From: Betaproteobacteria bacterium LSUCC0117 | GTDB taxonomy: Bacteria; Pseudomonadota; Gammaproteobacteria; Burkholderiales; Burkholderiaceae_C | Assembly: GCA_030441535.1 (NCBI GenBank) | Contig: JAUJFZ010000003.1 | Span: forward strand, 124,001-188,000 | Reading direction: 5' to 3' | Length of the DNA: 64,000 nt | Shown: piece after piece, positions 17,272 through 25,742 of the stretch | Numbering within the stretch: position 1 is the first letter of the stretch | Layout of the letters: every line of letters starts with the position of its first letter | The notes under the pieces: generated by a model | What the model was told of the DNA's origin: nothing | Databases searched by the model: none | Seen by the model: only the letters and a program-made list of their open reading frames with translations | Position numbers and translations under genes: made by a program

Positions 17272-19122
17272 TTAGTAACCTTGCCACTTTAGCCCAACGA
17301 ACCATCGTCGCTCTGGCGCTGCGTTGTAGCCATCGCTGTCGTGGGTTCGATTCGCAGCATTCTCTACCCTCGTCTGCAGTGTCCAATGACGACCTATTGG
17401 CCGTGACGCGTGAAGATCAAGCAGGGCATAGCCGCGCAACACCGATGCGCCCGATTCGTAATATCGTTGGCCGACGCCCCGCCACTGCGCGCCAGCCGAC
17501 CACTGTTGGATTGGCGCGGTTAAGTCCACCGTTGCCGACTCTTTGGGACGATAGTTGAGCAACTTGCCTGTAACTGAATCACGCGCCCGCAGGGCATCAA
17601 TGTGACCTGAAAGCGTGGCAATTCCTATCTGAGTTTTGCCGCCAAGCGTTAGGCCCTCAACTTTTGCCCTCGAAACGTTGACATAGCAGAACCCACCAGC
17701 TGAGCAAGCGCTCCCACCCGTCCCAAACATGTCTCGGTAGTCGGACCGATAGATTGTTAAATCAGCGCTCGAATCACCGCCTCCGTAAGCCAGCCTAACC
17801 TCCTTGGAAGTGCCGACCTCGGGGCGCAAGGTTGCTGAACCGTAGGAGCCAGTCGTTTGCTCAATTGTCGGCGCGCGGAAAGCAGTTCCGACACCGGCAC
17901 TGACACGCCAACTGCTACCAAACGGCATGGAGACTCCGACCGCATTAGAGGCATTTCCACCGAATTTTTCGTCATCATCAAATCGCGAGCTCAGTTTCCA
18001 GGAGAGATCCCCTATCTCAAAGGCCCACCCAACAGATGCACCGATCTGCCGACGCTTTTCCGTAATAGCGAGGTTGAAGGTATCACCCGCCGCTTCAAGC
18101 TTGTCTAGCTTACTTTCTAAGCCGACGCTAAGCGTTCCACTGCCCGATTCGTGTTGGGCTAGCATGCTGATGTCTCGCCCAGTCGTGACGTGGTTACTCC
18201 CATCAGTCCCGTCCGTGCTGATCCTAGAGCCGTTAACGCTGATTTGCGATTGCCATTGATCGCGCCAATCAGCAAACCACGTTAGCCCTGATGTCGTCTG
18301 TTTGGAGCGCGTTTGAACGTTCGCCAGTCCATAGGTTTTCCATTTATCGTTCGACTCGGCATACCGTTCGACTGAATTGATGACGTAGCGAACCTTGTGG
18401 TCGGCGCGCGGCTTTAATTCAAAAGCCGCGTTGACACTGCTATCGTGCCAAGGCATTGTCGGACCGACGTTCGCGATAGAGGGCTGGGTATCGTAGCCGT
18501 CACTGATAGACCGATTGAATCCAATACGGTAGCTGATCTTGTCGTTTAGTGGCCCAGCCGCACCAAAGCCAACCGTACGAAGCGCCTCACTCCCCGCGCC
18601 CACGCTGGTCCAAATACCCTCAGGTGCACCGTCCGTAAAAATCTGAATGACACCACCCATTGCTTTCGCACCGTAGGTATCGCTGGCAGGGCCCCGCAAT
18701 ATTTCAATGCGTCGGATCTGCGCCAATTTAATCAGGTCTAAGCGCGGGTTTCCCGATGCCTTGTCCTGCGGATCAATCCGCACCCCATCGACATAAATGA
18801 CTGTCATATTCGCATTGGCCCCACGGATGAATAACTGGGGAGAGCCAGTATCAACTGACTGGATACCGGGCAATCTCGACAGAATTTCACTTAATGACAC
18901 CGCGCCGTAGCGCTCAATTTCTGCTCGGTCAATAACCGTGATATCCGAAACGACTTCCTCGATTGACTGCTCAAAGCGAGAGGCGGTAACGACTGTTACA
19001 GGTAGCACCGAATCGGCGGCATGGCCCGTTCCAGACAAGGCCAAAGCGAGCGCAACAGCGTACGTGAGTTGACCAACAGGGTTGCGAACGCACGCGCTCG
19101 CGAACACGTGATTTTTTAACAT
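17272..19122 (-). CDS. btuB: TonB-dependent vitamin B12 receptor BtuB
   Basis: 616 residues from the ATG at 19122. A signal peptide (hydrophobic YAVALALALSG ending GHA) is followed by a TonB box-like LPVTVVTASRFEQ and a plug domain (EIERYGAVSLSEILSRLPGI, LFIRGANANMTVIYVDG, IEILRGPASDTYG). A beta-barrel then runs to a C-terminal WFVGLKWQGY. At about 600 residues it has BtuB size, shorter than most siderophore receptors. It is the first gene after a cobalamin riboswitch, which supports the substrate, and heads the uptake operon. Confidence 0.93.
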   Translation of the reverse strand: MLKNHVFASACVRNPVGQLTYAVALALALSGTGHAADSVLPVTVVTASRFEQSIEEVVSDITVIDRAEIERYGAVSLSEILSRLPGIQSVDTGSPQLFIRGANANMTVIYVDGVRIDPQDKASGNPRLDLIKLAQIRRIEILRGPASDTYGAKAMGGVIQIFTDGAPEGIWTSVGAGSEALRTVGFGAAGPLNDKISYRIGFNRSISDGYDTQPSIANVGPTMPWHDSSVNAAFELKPRADHKVRYVINSVERYAESNDKWKTYGLANVQTRSKQTTSGLTWFADWRDQWQSQISVNGSRISTDGTDGSNHVTTGRDISMLAQHESGSGTLSVGLESKLDKLEAAGDTFNLAITEKRRQIGASVGWAFEIGDLSWKLSSRFDDDEKFGGNASNAVGVSMPFGSSWRVSAGVGTAFRAPTIEQTTGSYGSATLRPEVGTSKEVRLAYGGGDSSADLTIYRSDYRDMFGTGGSACSAGGFCYVNVSRAKVEGLTLGGKTQIGIATLSGHIDALRARDSVTGKLLNYRPKESATVDLTAPIQQWSAGAQWRGVGQRYYESGASVLRGYALLDLHASRPIGRHWTLQTRVENAANRTHDSDGYNAAPERRWFVGLKWQGY

Positions 19123-19204
19123 AAGAGACACCAACAGATATACCCGCACCGCCTTCCCCGACAGTGATTGGGCGAAACCTGGCGAGAAATCAATCTCACC
19201 AGCC

Positions 19205-19400
19205 GCAGTTGGCCGGTATCCGGGCTGACGGTCGCCATCTATCGCCTTCCCAGGTTCGAGACCCAGTGGCTTGGAGTGATGTGGGTGACAAAGGTCACCG
19301 ACCGCTTACCGTTGCGGGGGCAGCGCAGGTTAGGCGGTCGGTGACGACGGCCCCCCTGCTTCCCGTTGAACTGTGCCCCCGAACGGGGTCACGAGCACCA
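19205..19400 (-). promoter_or_regulatory. Cobalamin (AdoCbl) riboswitch controlling the btu operon
   Basis: On the minus strand the conserved elements appear in order: GGTGCTCGTGACC start, ACGGGAAGCA, CTGCGCTGCCCCCGCAACGG, AAGCCACTGG, GGGAAGGCG, and the B12 box AGCCCGGATACCGGCC (19211-19226). It ends about 85 bases before the btuB start, leaving room for an expression platform. Family knowledge: bound adenosylcobalamin shuts off the downstream genes. Boundaries are approximate. Confidence 0.95.
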
Positions 19401-19408
19401 ACGAATCC

Positions 19409-19414
19409 ATTTTA
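19409..19414 (-). promoter_or_regulatory. Possible -10 box for the riboswitch/btu transcript
   Basis: TAAAAT on the minus strand, placing transcription start about 7-8 bases on, exactly where the riboswitch begins. No good -35 is visible. Confidence 0.35.
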
Positions 19415-19456
19415 GCCCCGAAAGGGTTACGACGATCTGACAACCTTGTGCCTAAA

Positions 19457-19484
19457 ATGACACCCATACAGTCCGTTCTACAAT
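19457..19484 (+). promoter_or_regulatory. Sigma-70 type promoter of the zapB-like/zapA genes
   Basis: ATGACA, 16-base spacer, TACAAT (19479-19484). The expected start of transcription falls at about 19490-19492, practically on the ATG at 19492, so the mRNA may have almost no leader. Confidence 0.45.
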
Positions 19485-19491
19485 GTCCGCT

Positions 19492-19743
19492 ATGGCTACT
19501 TCACACCTCATCGAGCAGATCACAGAGCGCGTTGACCGCGTTCTGTTGCGCCAAGAAGAATTGCAGCGCACCAAAGCCTTGTTAACACAGCAGGTGCACG
19601 CGTTGACTCAAGAGCGCGATTTGCTTAAGGCAAAACTGAATGCGGCCAAACAGCGACTTGACGCCGTTTTAGCCGAATTGCCAGACGGCGGCGCGAGTCT
19701 AATCGAGCCCGCCAGCAATGCCGATGAAGAGGGAATCGCATGA
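19492..19743 (+). CDS. ZapB-like coiled-coil protein (TIGR02449 type)
   Basis: 83 residues from the ATG at 19492; an in-frame ATG at 19483 would add MSA. Most of the protein is a continuous heptad-rich coiled coil (about residues 5-60, rich in Leu, Gln, Glu, Lys), with an acidic tail. It overlaps zapA by 4 bases. Small coiled-coil proteins directly before zapA are common in beta- and gammaproteobacteria and are presumed cell-division accessory proteins. Assignment as a functional ZapB is inference. Confidence 0.75.
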   Translation: MATSHLIEQITERVDRVLLRQEELQRTKALLTQQVHALTQERDLLKAKLNAAKQRLDAVLAELPDGGASLIEPASNADEEGIA

Positions 19744-20066
19744 GCCGCGTTGAAGTTTCGATCATGGGCCAAAGTCTGGTCCTCAGCTCTCCCGACGGCG
19801 AGGAGGAAGCGCTACGCGAAGCGGCTCAACGAGTCGACAACGCGATGTGCCGCATCCGGGATGCCGGTAAGGTGAAAGCGCGTGAGCGTATTGCCATCTT
19901 GGCCAGCCTCAATTTGGTCTTCGAGATGATGAATGCCAAGACCTCAGCAAGTACTGAACCGATGGCAGCCGCAGACACGCCCGTCGGTCCGATCGACGAG
20001 GCCGCGCTCAAGGAGCTCTTGGCGCGACTTGATGATGCGTTGCACGAAGACGACTCTTTGATCTGA
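19740..20066 (+). CDS. zapA: Cell division protein ZapA
   Basis: 108 residues. It starts VEVSIMGQSLVLSSPDGEE, the conserved ZapA N-terminal strand region. The typical helix follows (LREAAQRVDNAMCRIRD...RERIAILASLNLVFEM), then a variable coiled tail. ZapA binds and bundles FtsZ at midcell. It is translationally coupled to the coiled-coil gene upstream and followed directly by 6S RNA, a conserved arrangement. Confidence 0.92.
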   Translation: MSRVEVSIMGQSLVLSSPDGEEEALREAAQRVDNAMCRIRDAGKVKARERIAILASLNLVFEMMNAKTSASTEPMAAADTPVGPIDEAALKELLARLDDALHEDDSLI

Positions 20067-20076
20067 TTGCAAGGCC

Positions 20077-20082
20077 TACAAT
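20077..20082 (+). promoter_or_regulatory. -10 box of the 6S RNA promoter
   Basis: TACAAT just after the zapA stop, 6 bases before the predicted 6S RNA 5' end. The -35 region (around 20055) is poor. Confidence 0.5.
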
Positions 20083-20087
20083 ACACA

Positions 20088-20262
20088 GGCCTGTGAATTC
20101 GCGCTGGGTTCTATATTTCCTTGAACCAATGCTTACGAGCTAGGGCTTGAAACATACTTGGCTGGTGTGAGCGTCTCGCGTCAGATGAACCCGATGTCAA
20201 TGTTGATCTCGCCCACCTGAACCCCCGGTTCAGGAATGCAGCCCGGCGGTGTTCGCAGGCAC
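20088..20262 (+). ncRNA. ssrS: 6S RNA
   Basis: About 175 nt directly downstream of zapA, the standard place. The two ends pair as the terminal stem: GCCTGTGAATTCGCGCTGGG near 20089 with CCCGGCG..TTC.CAGGC ending at 20260. TTCCTTGAACC (20116-20126) and the 3' hairpin CCTGAACC/GGTTCAGG (about 20216-20234) match the conserved positions of E. coli 6S RNA. Between them lies the large central bubble that mimics an open promoter. 6S RNA sequesters sigma-70 RNA polymerase in stationary phase. Ends are judged from the pairing. Confidence 0.88.
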
Positions 20263-20287
20263 CCTTTCAACGCCGCCCAAAGACGCC

Positions 20288-21121
20288 ATGAACGCCTCCG
20301 ACTTTTCCCCCTGGATTCTGCTGATCATCGAGTTGGGGGTTCTCGGTCTAGCGACTGGTTTTTTAGCTGGCCTGCTCGGTATTGGGGGCGGCATGATCAT
20401 GGTGCCGTTTCTGACCTACATCCTGTCCAGCCGTGGCATCAGCGCAGACCTGACGGTCAAGATGGCAATTGCCACCTCAATGGCCACCATTATTTTCACC
20501 TCGCTATCCAGCGTACGGGCACATCACAAGCGTGGGGCTGTCCGGTGGGATATCGTTCGCACCCTTGCACCGGGCATCGTCGCCGGCGCCATGGTGGCCA
20601 GCCTGGGCGTTTTTGCGGTGATTAAGGGCAACTGGCTCGCATTTATCTTCGCCGGTTTCGTCGGGTTCTCAGCCTACCAAATGCTTCGCAACAAACAACC
20701 GAAACCAGGTCGTGGCCTGCCAAGCCCGAAGGGACTTTTTGGGGTGGGCGGCGGCATTGGCTTTTTGTCAGGTTTAGTGGGTGCGGGCGGTGGCTTCGTC
20801 AGCGTCCCGTTTTTGGTCTGGTCAAACGTGAGCATGCACAATGCGGTCGCGACCAGCGCCGCGCTGGGGTTCCCAATTGCGCTTGCCAACGCGGTGGGTT
20901 ACGTCTGGTCCGGTCACGCCGTCGAGGGACTACCGCCAGGTGCTGTGGGATACATCTTCATGCCCGCACTCGTCATCATTGCCGCTACAAGCGTACTGAT
21001 GGCCCCCTTGGGTGTGCGCATCGCCCACGCACTTCCAGTCGCCAAACTGAAACGTGCATTCGCAGCGGTTCTCTTTTGCTTGGCCGGCTACATGCTCTGG
21101 AAGGCTTTGAGCAGCATGTGA
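20288..21121 (+). CDS. TauE/SafE family permease
   Basis: 277 residues from the ATG at 20288; a longer frame starting at 20249 would begin inside the 6S RNA. It has about eight hydrophobic segments and the paired glycine-rich repeats of the TauE/SafE (DUF81) family, AGLLGIGGGMIMVPFL in the first half and SGLVGAGGGFVSVPFL in the second. Members export sulfite, sulfoacetate or other organosulfur anions; the substrate here is unknown. It lies 26 bases after 6S RNA and may be read through from it. Confidence 0.88.
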   Translation: MNASDFSPWILLIIELGVLGLATGFLAGLLGIGGGMIMVPFLTYILSSRGISADLTVKMAIATSMATIIFTSLSSVRAHHKRGAVRWDIVRTLAPGIVAGAMVASLGVFAVIKGNWLAFIFAGFVGFSAYQMLRNKQPKPGRGLPSPKGLFGVGGGIGFLSGLVGAGGGFVSVPFLVWSNVSMHNAVATSAALGFPIALANAVGYVWSGHAVEGLPPGAVGYIFMPALVIIAATSVLMAPLGVRIAHALPVAKLKRAFAAVLFCLAGYMLWKALSSM

Positions 21122-21374
21122 GTCCGGTTTGCGAGCGACCCGCTACAAAAACGATAAGTTGATTAACTTTTGTAGCATGGCGTGGGTGGTAGTTACCCTA
21201 GCGCATTTTTTAAAATATAATTCTTTAATACTCATTTAATTACTTTTTTTATTTTTTGATTCGCCCCCTCGGAAATAATGAGTGGTTCTCCGTTAGCATC
21301 AACCGTCAGGGCATGACGCTTGCACCTCATTCAAGCGACCTGAACCAACAATCATCTGAAAAGGACAAGACAAA
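21122..21374. other. AT-rich intergenic region before the SWIB gene
   Basis: 253 bases without a gene. The part from about 21205 to 21260 is strikingly AT-rich compared with its surroundings (runs such as acttttttta and aaaatataattc). It is probably the promoter/UP-element region of the SWIB gene and a possible nucleoid-protein target. An AAAAGGACAAG ribosome binding site precedes the ATG at 21375. Confidence 0.5.
21142..21176. repeat. Nested inverted repeat
   Basis: Outer arms gctacaaaa and ttttgtagc enclose an inner aagtt-gatt-aactt. It lies 21 bases after the permease stop. It could act as a weak terminator or a protein-binding site; there is no T-run after it. Confidence 0.45.
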
Positions 21375-21656
21375 ATGGCGACAGCAAAAAAAGCAGCCCC
21401 CGCGAAACGCGCTCCTAATGCAGCATTCATGAAGCCAATGAACATCAGCCCTGCGTTGGCGGCTGTCATTGGCGCTACGCCCATTCCCCGCACCGAAGTG
21501 ACGAAAAAGATTTGGGAATACATCAAGAAAAACAACCTGCAAGATGCTGCGAACAAGCGCAACATCAATGCTGACGACAAACTGAAAGTTATTTTTGGTA
21601 AGCCACAGGTCACCATGTTCGAGATGACCAAGCTCATCAGCGCCCACCTGTCTTAA
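21375..21656 (+). CDS. SWIB/MDM2 domain protein
   Basis: 93 residues. A short Lys/Ala-rich basic leader (MATAKKAAPAKRAP) is followed by a complete SWIB domain (LAAVIGATPIPRTEVTKKIWEYIKKNNLQD...LKVIFGKPQVTMFEMTKLISAHL). SWIB domains are known from eukaryotic chromatin remodellers and occur as small stand-alone proteins in chlamydiae and some proteobacteria. The bacterial role is unclear, perhaps nucleoid or DNA-topology related. It is followed by a strong terminator. Confidence 0.93.
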   Translation: MATAKKAAPAKRAPNAAFMKPMNISPALAAVIGATPIPRTEVTKKIWEYIKKNNLQDAANKRNINADDKLKVIFGKPQVTMFEMTKLISAHLS

Positions 21657-21672
21657 TCAACACGGCGCGCAC

Positions 21673-21700
21673 AAAAAAGCCACCCGAGGGTGGCTTTTTT
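21673..21700. terminator. Bidirectional terminator between the SWIB and MFS genes
   Basis: aaaaaagccaccc-ga-gggtggctttttt: a perfect GC stem with A/T tracts on both sides, lying between convergent genes. Confidence 0.92.
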
Positions 21701-21715
21701 CTTGTCTCGTCAAAC

Positions 21716-22972
21716 TCACTGGGTCGTGGCAGCTCGTGTGATCCGTCCCACTTGCAGCGCGACGTATACCGATAGCATCAAAACGACCCCTGCGCCAGCC
21801 AAGGTCGTCCCGTACCAGCCACCGTCCATCAACGTGCCAAAAATCAATGGCGAGATCGCAAAGCCGACATCCAAGCCAGAGTAGACGGTGCCATAGACTC
21901 GCCCTGTCGCTTCTCGGGGCGTGGCTTTGCGGATCATCATGTCTCGGCTGGGCCCCCCTACCCCCACGGCAAAGCCTGTGACTGCGATTACGACCATCGT
22001 GCCTGTGCCATTAAGCCAGCCTGTGGCGCACAGTATCAGCAACAAGGCACCTACCGCCATCGAGCGGGCGACCACCTTATCGCTGTGACTGGCTTTTTGC
22101 GTGGCGACCCAACCGCCCACCAACATGCCAAAAGCACCCGACACCATGTAAGCAGACAAGGTCAAAGAGGCGGCTTCAAAGCTGACTTGGTGCACCGCCT
22201 GCAGTATTGATGACGCATAGGTTTGCACCACCGCCAGTGTCACTGTTGACAGCAAAAAGAAAGAAAAGCACCACCAAACCGCAGGTAACCGCATAAAGGC
22301 CAAGGGATGTGCTGCGACCCCCGTTCGTTGGCTGGGGTTGGCTTTTTCTGCCGCCGCACGCGATTTGGCGGTACTGGTCGCAAGCGCATCACGGTTGAGC
22401 CATAGGATCAGCCCGACCACGGCGTACAACGCGACCGCACATAGGTAAGCCACACGCCAATTGGTCGCCGACGATATACCCACCAGAAACAGGGGTGAAA
22501 GAGCCCACCCCAGGTTCCCCGTTAACCCGTGCGCGCTGAAGCCGTAGCCAATACGGGCATCGGATACGCGCTGGTTCAGGATGGTGAAGTCGACAGGGTG
22601 AAAAGGCGCATTCCCCAATCCTGCAAGCATGACGACGGCCACCAGGCTCCCGTAACCCGTCGCAGTTGCCGCTGTCAGTGCGGCAAGCGCAAACAATGCG
22701 ATCGACGCGAACATTACCGGACGGGCACCAAAACGGTCCACCACAAAGCCTGACATGGCTTGTCCGGAACCTGAGATGACGAAGAAAAGCGTCATCAGCA
22801 GCCCGACATCCGAGAAACTCAAATCGAATTCCCGCATGAACACGGGAAACAGCGGCGCCAACAACAGGTGCGAAAAGTGTGAGGTCGCATGCGCCATGCC
22901 AACCAGGCCAATCACGCGCGCGTCGGCTCGCAAGGGGACGGGTGAAATGGGCGCGGTGATTGCTTCTGACAT
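21716..22972 (-). CDS. MFS transporter (fosmidomycin-resistance-like)
   Basis: 418 residues from the ATG at 22972 (AGGGTCC upstream). It has about 12 membrane segments and the MFS loop 2-3 motif as GFVVDRFGARPVMF. The start of TM1 (GLVGMAHATSHFSHLL) and the FHPVDFTILNQRV..GYGFSAHGLTGNLGWALSPL section recall the Fsr (fosmidomycin resistance) subgroup. The substrate is unknown. It stands alone between the SWIB terminator and clpB. Confidence 0.85.
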   Translation of the reverse strand: MSEAITAPISPVPLRADARVIGLVGMAHATSHFSHLLLAPLFPVFMREFDLSFSDVGLLMTLFFVISGSGQAMSGFVVDRFGARPVMFASIALFALAALTAATATGYGSLVAVVMLAGLGNAPFHPVDFTILNQRVSDARIGYGFSAHGLTGNLGWALSPLFLVGISSATNWRVAYLCAVALYAVVGLILWLNRDALATSTAKSRAAAEKANPSQRTGVAAHPLAFMRLPAVWWCFSFFLLSTVTLAVVQTYASSILQAVHQVSFEAASLTLSAYMVSGAFGMLVGGWVATQKASHSDKVVARSMAVGALLLILCATGWLNGTGTMVVIAVTGFAVGVGGPSRDMMIRKATPREATGRVYGTVYSGLDVGFAISPLIFGTLMDGGWYGTTLAGAGVVLMLSVYVALQVGRITRAATTQ

Positions 22973-23069
22973 GACGGACCCTAGAGTCAAAACCACTATG
23001 TTAGCGCCAACCGAGGCCCCAAAAGGGTCCAGGTGACCCGAGGGTGACCTGGACACACATTAAGCAACC

Positions 23070-25670
23070 TCAGTCTGGCTGTGCCGCAAAGTGGAATACG
23101 CCGGGATCAATCGCCGGATTCACACTGACACTGATCGTTGTATTTGGCGGGAACGCACCTTGTAGGATCAATTTTGACAACGGGTTTTCTATCCGTTGTT
23201 GCACAGCCCGTTTGAGTGGGCGAGCTCCGAACACGGGGTCAAAGCCAACTTTTGCCAACTCAGCCATGGCAGCCTCAGAGACATCGAGTTGCAAATCCAA
23301 GGCGGCCAAACGCGCCTGTAGCCCCTTTAGCTGGATACCCGCAATCGCGGCGATGTGTTGCGCATCCAAGCTGTGGAACACCACCGTCTCGTCAATGCGA
23401 TTCAGCAGTTCTGGCCGGAAGTGCTGTTTAAGCTCCTCCCAAACAGCCTCTTTTACCAGCTCGTGGTCCTTGCCCACCATGCTCTGAATCAGGTGAGAAC
23501 CGATGTTACTGGTCATCACAATCACGGTGTTTTTGAAGTCCACGGTGCGACCTTGCCCATCCGTGAGACGACCATCGTCCAACACTTGCAGCAGGATGTT
23601 GAAAACATCCGGGTGGGCCTTTTCGATCTCATCCAACAGCAGCACGCTGTAGGGCTTGCGGCGCACCGCCTCGGTCAGGTAGCCGCCCTCGTCGTAACCG
23701 ACGTATCCAGGGGGGGCACCGATAAGCCGGCTGACCGAATGCTTCTCCATGAATTCACTCATGTCCATCCGTACCAGGTGCTCTTCGCTGTCAAACAGGA
23801 ATCCAGCCAAGGCCTTACAAAGTTCGGTTTTACCCACCCCGGTTGGGCCGAGGAACAGGAAAGAACCAGTGGGACGGTTTGGGTCCGATAAACCCGCGCG
23901 CGAGCGACGGATCGCATTCGACACCGCCTCAATCGCCTCAGACTGCCCCACCACGCGCTCGTGTAGCCGGCTCTCCATTTGCAACAACTTATCGCGCTCA
24001 CCCTGCATCAGCTTTGCGACTGGTATGCCCGTCATCCGTGCGACAACCTCAGCGATTTCTTCAGTCCCCACCTGGGTCCGCAGCAAACGCGTCGCAGACG
24101 AAGCTGATTTGTTGGCCTCGCTGTCTTGGGCATTCTTCAGCTCTTTTTCAAGCTGCGGCAATTTGCCGTATTGCAACTCTGCGACCTGGTTGAACTCCCC
24201 TTTACGCTTGAGCTCTTCAATCTGGAAGCGTGTTTTGTCGATCTCTTCTTTAATGTGGGCAGATCCCTGCGCTGCAGCTTTTTCGGCCTTCCAGACCTCG
24301 TTCAAATCGGCGTATTCGCGTGACAGGCGTGCAATTTCATCCTCCAAAAGAGCCATACGCTTGATGGATGCCTCGTCAGTTTCTTTACGCACAGCCTCGC
24401 GCTCAATCTTCAACTGAATCAAACGACGATCCAGTTTGTCCATCACCTCGGGCTTGGAATCAATTTCAATCTTGATTTTGGCTGCGGCCTCGTCGATGAG
24501 GTCAATCGCTTTATCAGGCAAAAATCGGTCGGTGATGTAACGGTGACTCAACTCGGCAGCAGCAACGATAGCCGGGTCGGTGATATCGACTCCGTGGTGT
24601 ACTTCGTAGCGCTCTTGCAGGCCGCGCAGAATGGCCACGGTTGCCTCGACCGTAGGTTCACCCACTAACACCTTCTGGAAACGGCGCTCAAGCGCGGCAT
24701 CCTTCTCGATGTACTTGCGGTACTCGTCCAAGGTGGTGGCGCCCACACAGTGCAACTCGCCGCGTGCCAAGGCAGGCTTGAGCATGTTGCCAGCGTCCAT
24801 GGCGCCTTCAGCCTTACCAGCGCCCACCATGGTGTGAATCTCGTCGATAAACAGAATAATTCGGCCGTCGTCTTGGGCCACTTCTTTCAGGACGCTCTTG
24901 AGACGTTCCTCAAAGTCCCCTCTGAATTTAGCACCTGCAAGCAACCCCGCCATATCCAGCGACAACACCCGTTTATCTTTCAGGGTGTCTGGCACCTCGC
25001 CTGCCACGATACGCTGCGCCAAGCCCTCGACGATGGCTGTTTTACCCACACCGGGCTCGCCGATCAATACAGGGTTGTTTTTGGTGCGGCGTTGGAGCAC
25101 CTGAATGGCACGCCGAATCTCGTCATCACGACCTATCACGGGGTCGAGCTTGCCTTGACGCGCACGCTCAGTCAGGTCGAGGGTGTACTTTTTGAGGGCC
25201 TCGCGCTGAGTCTCGGCATCAGGGTTGTCGACGCGCTGTCCACCACGCACTTGATCGATTGCTTTTTCCAGCGTCGCACGATTCAAGCCATGTTTGCGCG
25301 CCAATTCGCCCGCAACATCCTTGGCATCTGCCAATACCAAAAAAAACAACTCAGAAGCAACGTATTGATCGCCGCGCTTGATGGCGTCTTTCTCTGCGGC
25401 TTGCAGCAGGGTGACAAGATCGCGTCCCACCTGTACCTGAAACTGCCCTTGAACCTGCGGCAAGCGTTTGATTTGCGCCTCCGCCGCCTCATGCAACTGG
25501 TTAACCTTGACACCCGCACGCTGTAACAAAGCCACGGGGCCGTCCGTCTGACGCAACATGGCCTGCAGCACGTGTACCGGCTCGATGTAAGCGTGATCGT
25601 TACCCAAGGCAATCGTCTGCGCGTCGGATAAGGCCTCTTGAAATTTGGATGTTAATTTATCGGCACGCAT
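23070..25670 (-). CDS. clpB: ATP-dependent disaggregase ClpB
   Basis: 866 residues from the ATG at 25670 (ribosome binding site GGAG 6 bases away; MRADKLTSKFQEAL matches the ClpB start). Order: N-domain; AAA1 with Walker A GEPGVGKT (about 205); middle coiled-coil domain (about 410-530), which distinguishes ClpB from ClpA; AAA2 with GPTGVGKTELCKALA (about 610); and D2 small domain. It works with DnaK to resolubilise protein aggregates. A sigma-32-like promoter lies just upstream. Confidence 0.97.
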   Translation of the reverse strand: MRADKLTSKFQEALSDAQTIALGNDHAYIEPVHVLQAMLRQTDGPVALLQRAGVKVNQLHEAAEAQIKRLPQVQGQFQVQVGRDLVTLLQAAEKDAIKRGDQYVASELFFLVLADAKDVAGELARKHGLNRATLEKAIDQVRGGQRVDNPDAETQREALKKYTLDLTERARQGKLDPVIGRDDEIRRAIQVLQRRTKNNPVLIGEPGVGKTAIVEGLAQRIVAGEVPDTLKDKRVLSLDMAGLLAGAKFRGDFEERLKSVLKEVAQDDGRIILFIDEIHTMVGAGKAEGAMDAGNMLKPALARGELHCVGATTLDEYRKYIEKDAALERRFQKVLVGEPTVEATVAILRGLQERYEVHHGVDITDPAIVAAAELSHRYITDRFLPDKAIDLIDEAAAKIKIEIDSKPEVMDKLDRRLIQLKIEREAVRKETDEASIKRMALLEDEIARLSREYADLNEVWKAEKAAAQGSAHIKEEIDKTRFQIEELKRKGEFNQVAELQYGKLPQLEKELKNAQDSEANKSASSATRLLRTQVGTEEIAEVVARMTGIPVAKLMQGERDKLLQMESRLHERVVGQSEAIEAVSNAIRRSRAGLSDPNRPTGSFLFLGPTGVGKTELCKALAGFLFDSEEHLVRMDMSEFMEKHSVSRLIGAPPGYVGYDEGGYLTEAVRRKPYSVLLLDEIEKAHPDVFNILLQVLDDGRLTDGQGRTVDFKNTVIVMTSNIGSHLIQSMVGKDHELVKEAVWEELKQHFRPELLNRIDETVVFHSLDAQHIAAIAGIQLKGLQARLAALDLQLDVSEAAMAELAKVGFDPVFGARPLKRAVQQRIENPLSKLILQGAFPPNTTISVSVNPAIDPGVFHFAAQPD

Positions 25671-25703
25671 CGCGTTCTCCAATCATCTAATGAACTGTTC
25701 CTT

Positions 25704-25731
25704 AGTTGGAGACGGTGTCAGCGATTTCAAG
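25704..25731 (-). promoter_or_regulatory. Sigma-32-type heat-shock promoter of clpB
   Basis: On the minus strand CTTGAAA, 13 bases, CTCCAACT. The -35 matches the heat-shock consensus exactly and the -10 resembles CCCCATNT at 5 of 8 positions. It lies 34 bases upstream of the clpB start. Confidence 0.55.
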
Positions 25732-25742
25732 CCATCAACGCG

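Noticed and set aside
24750..25526. 258-codon open frame on the plus strand
   Set aside because: It lies wholly antisense within clpB, whose protein is unmistakable.
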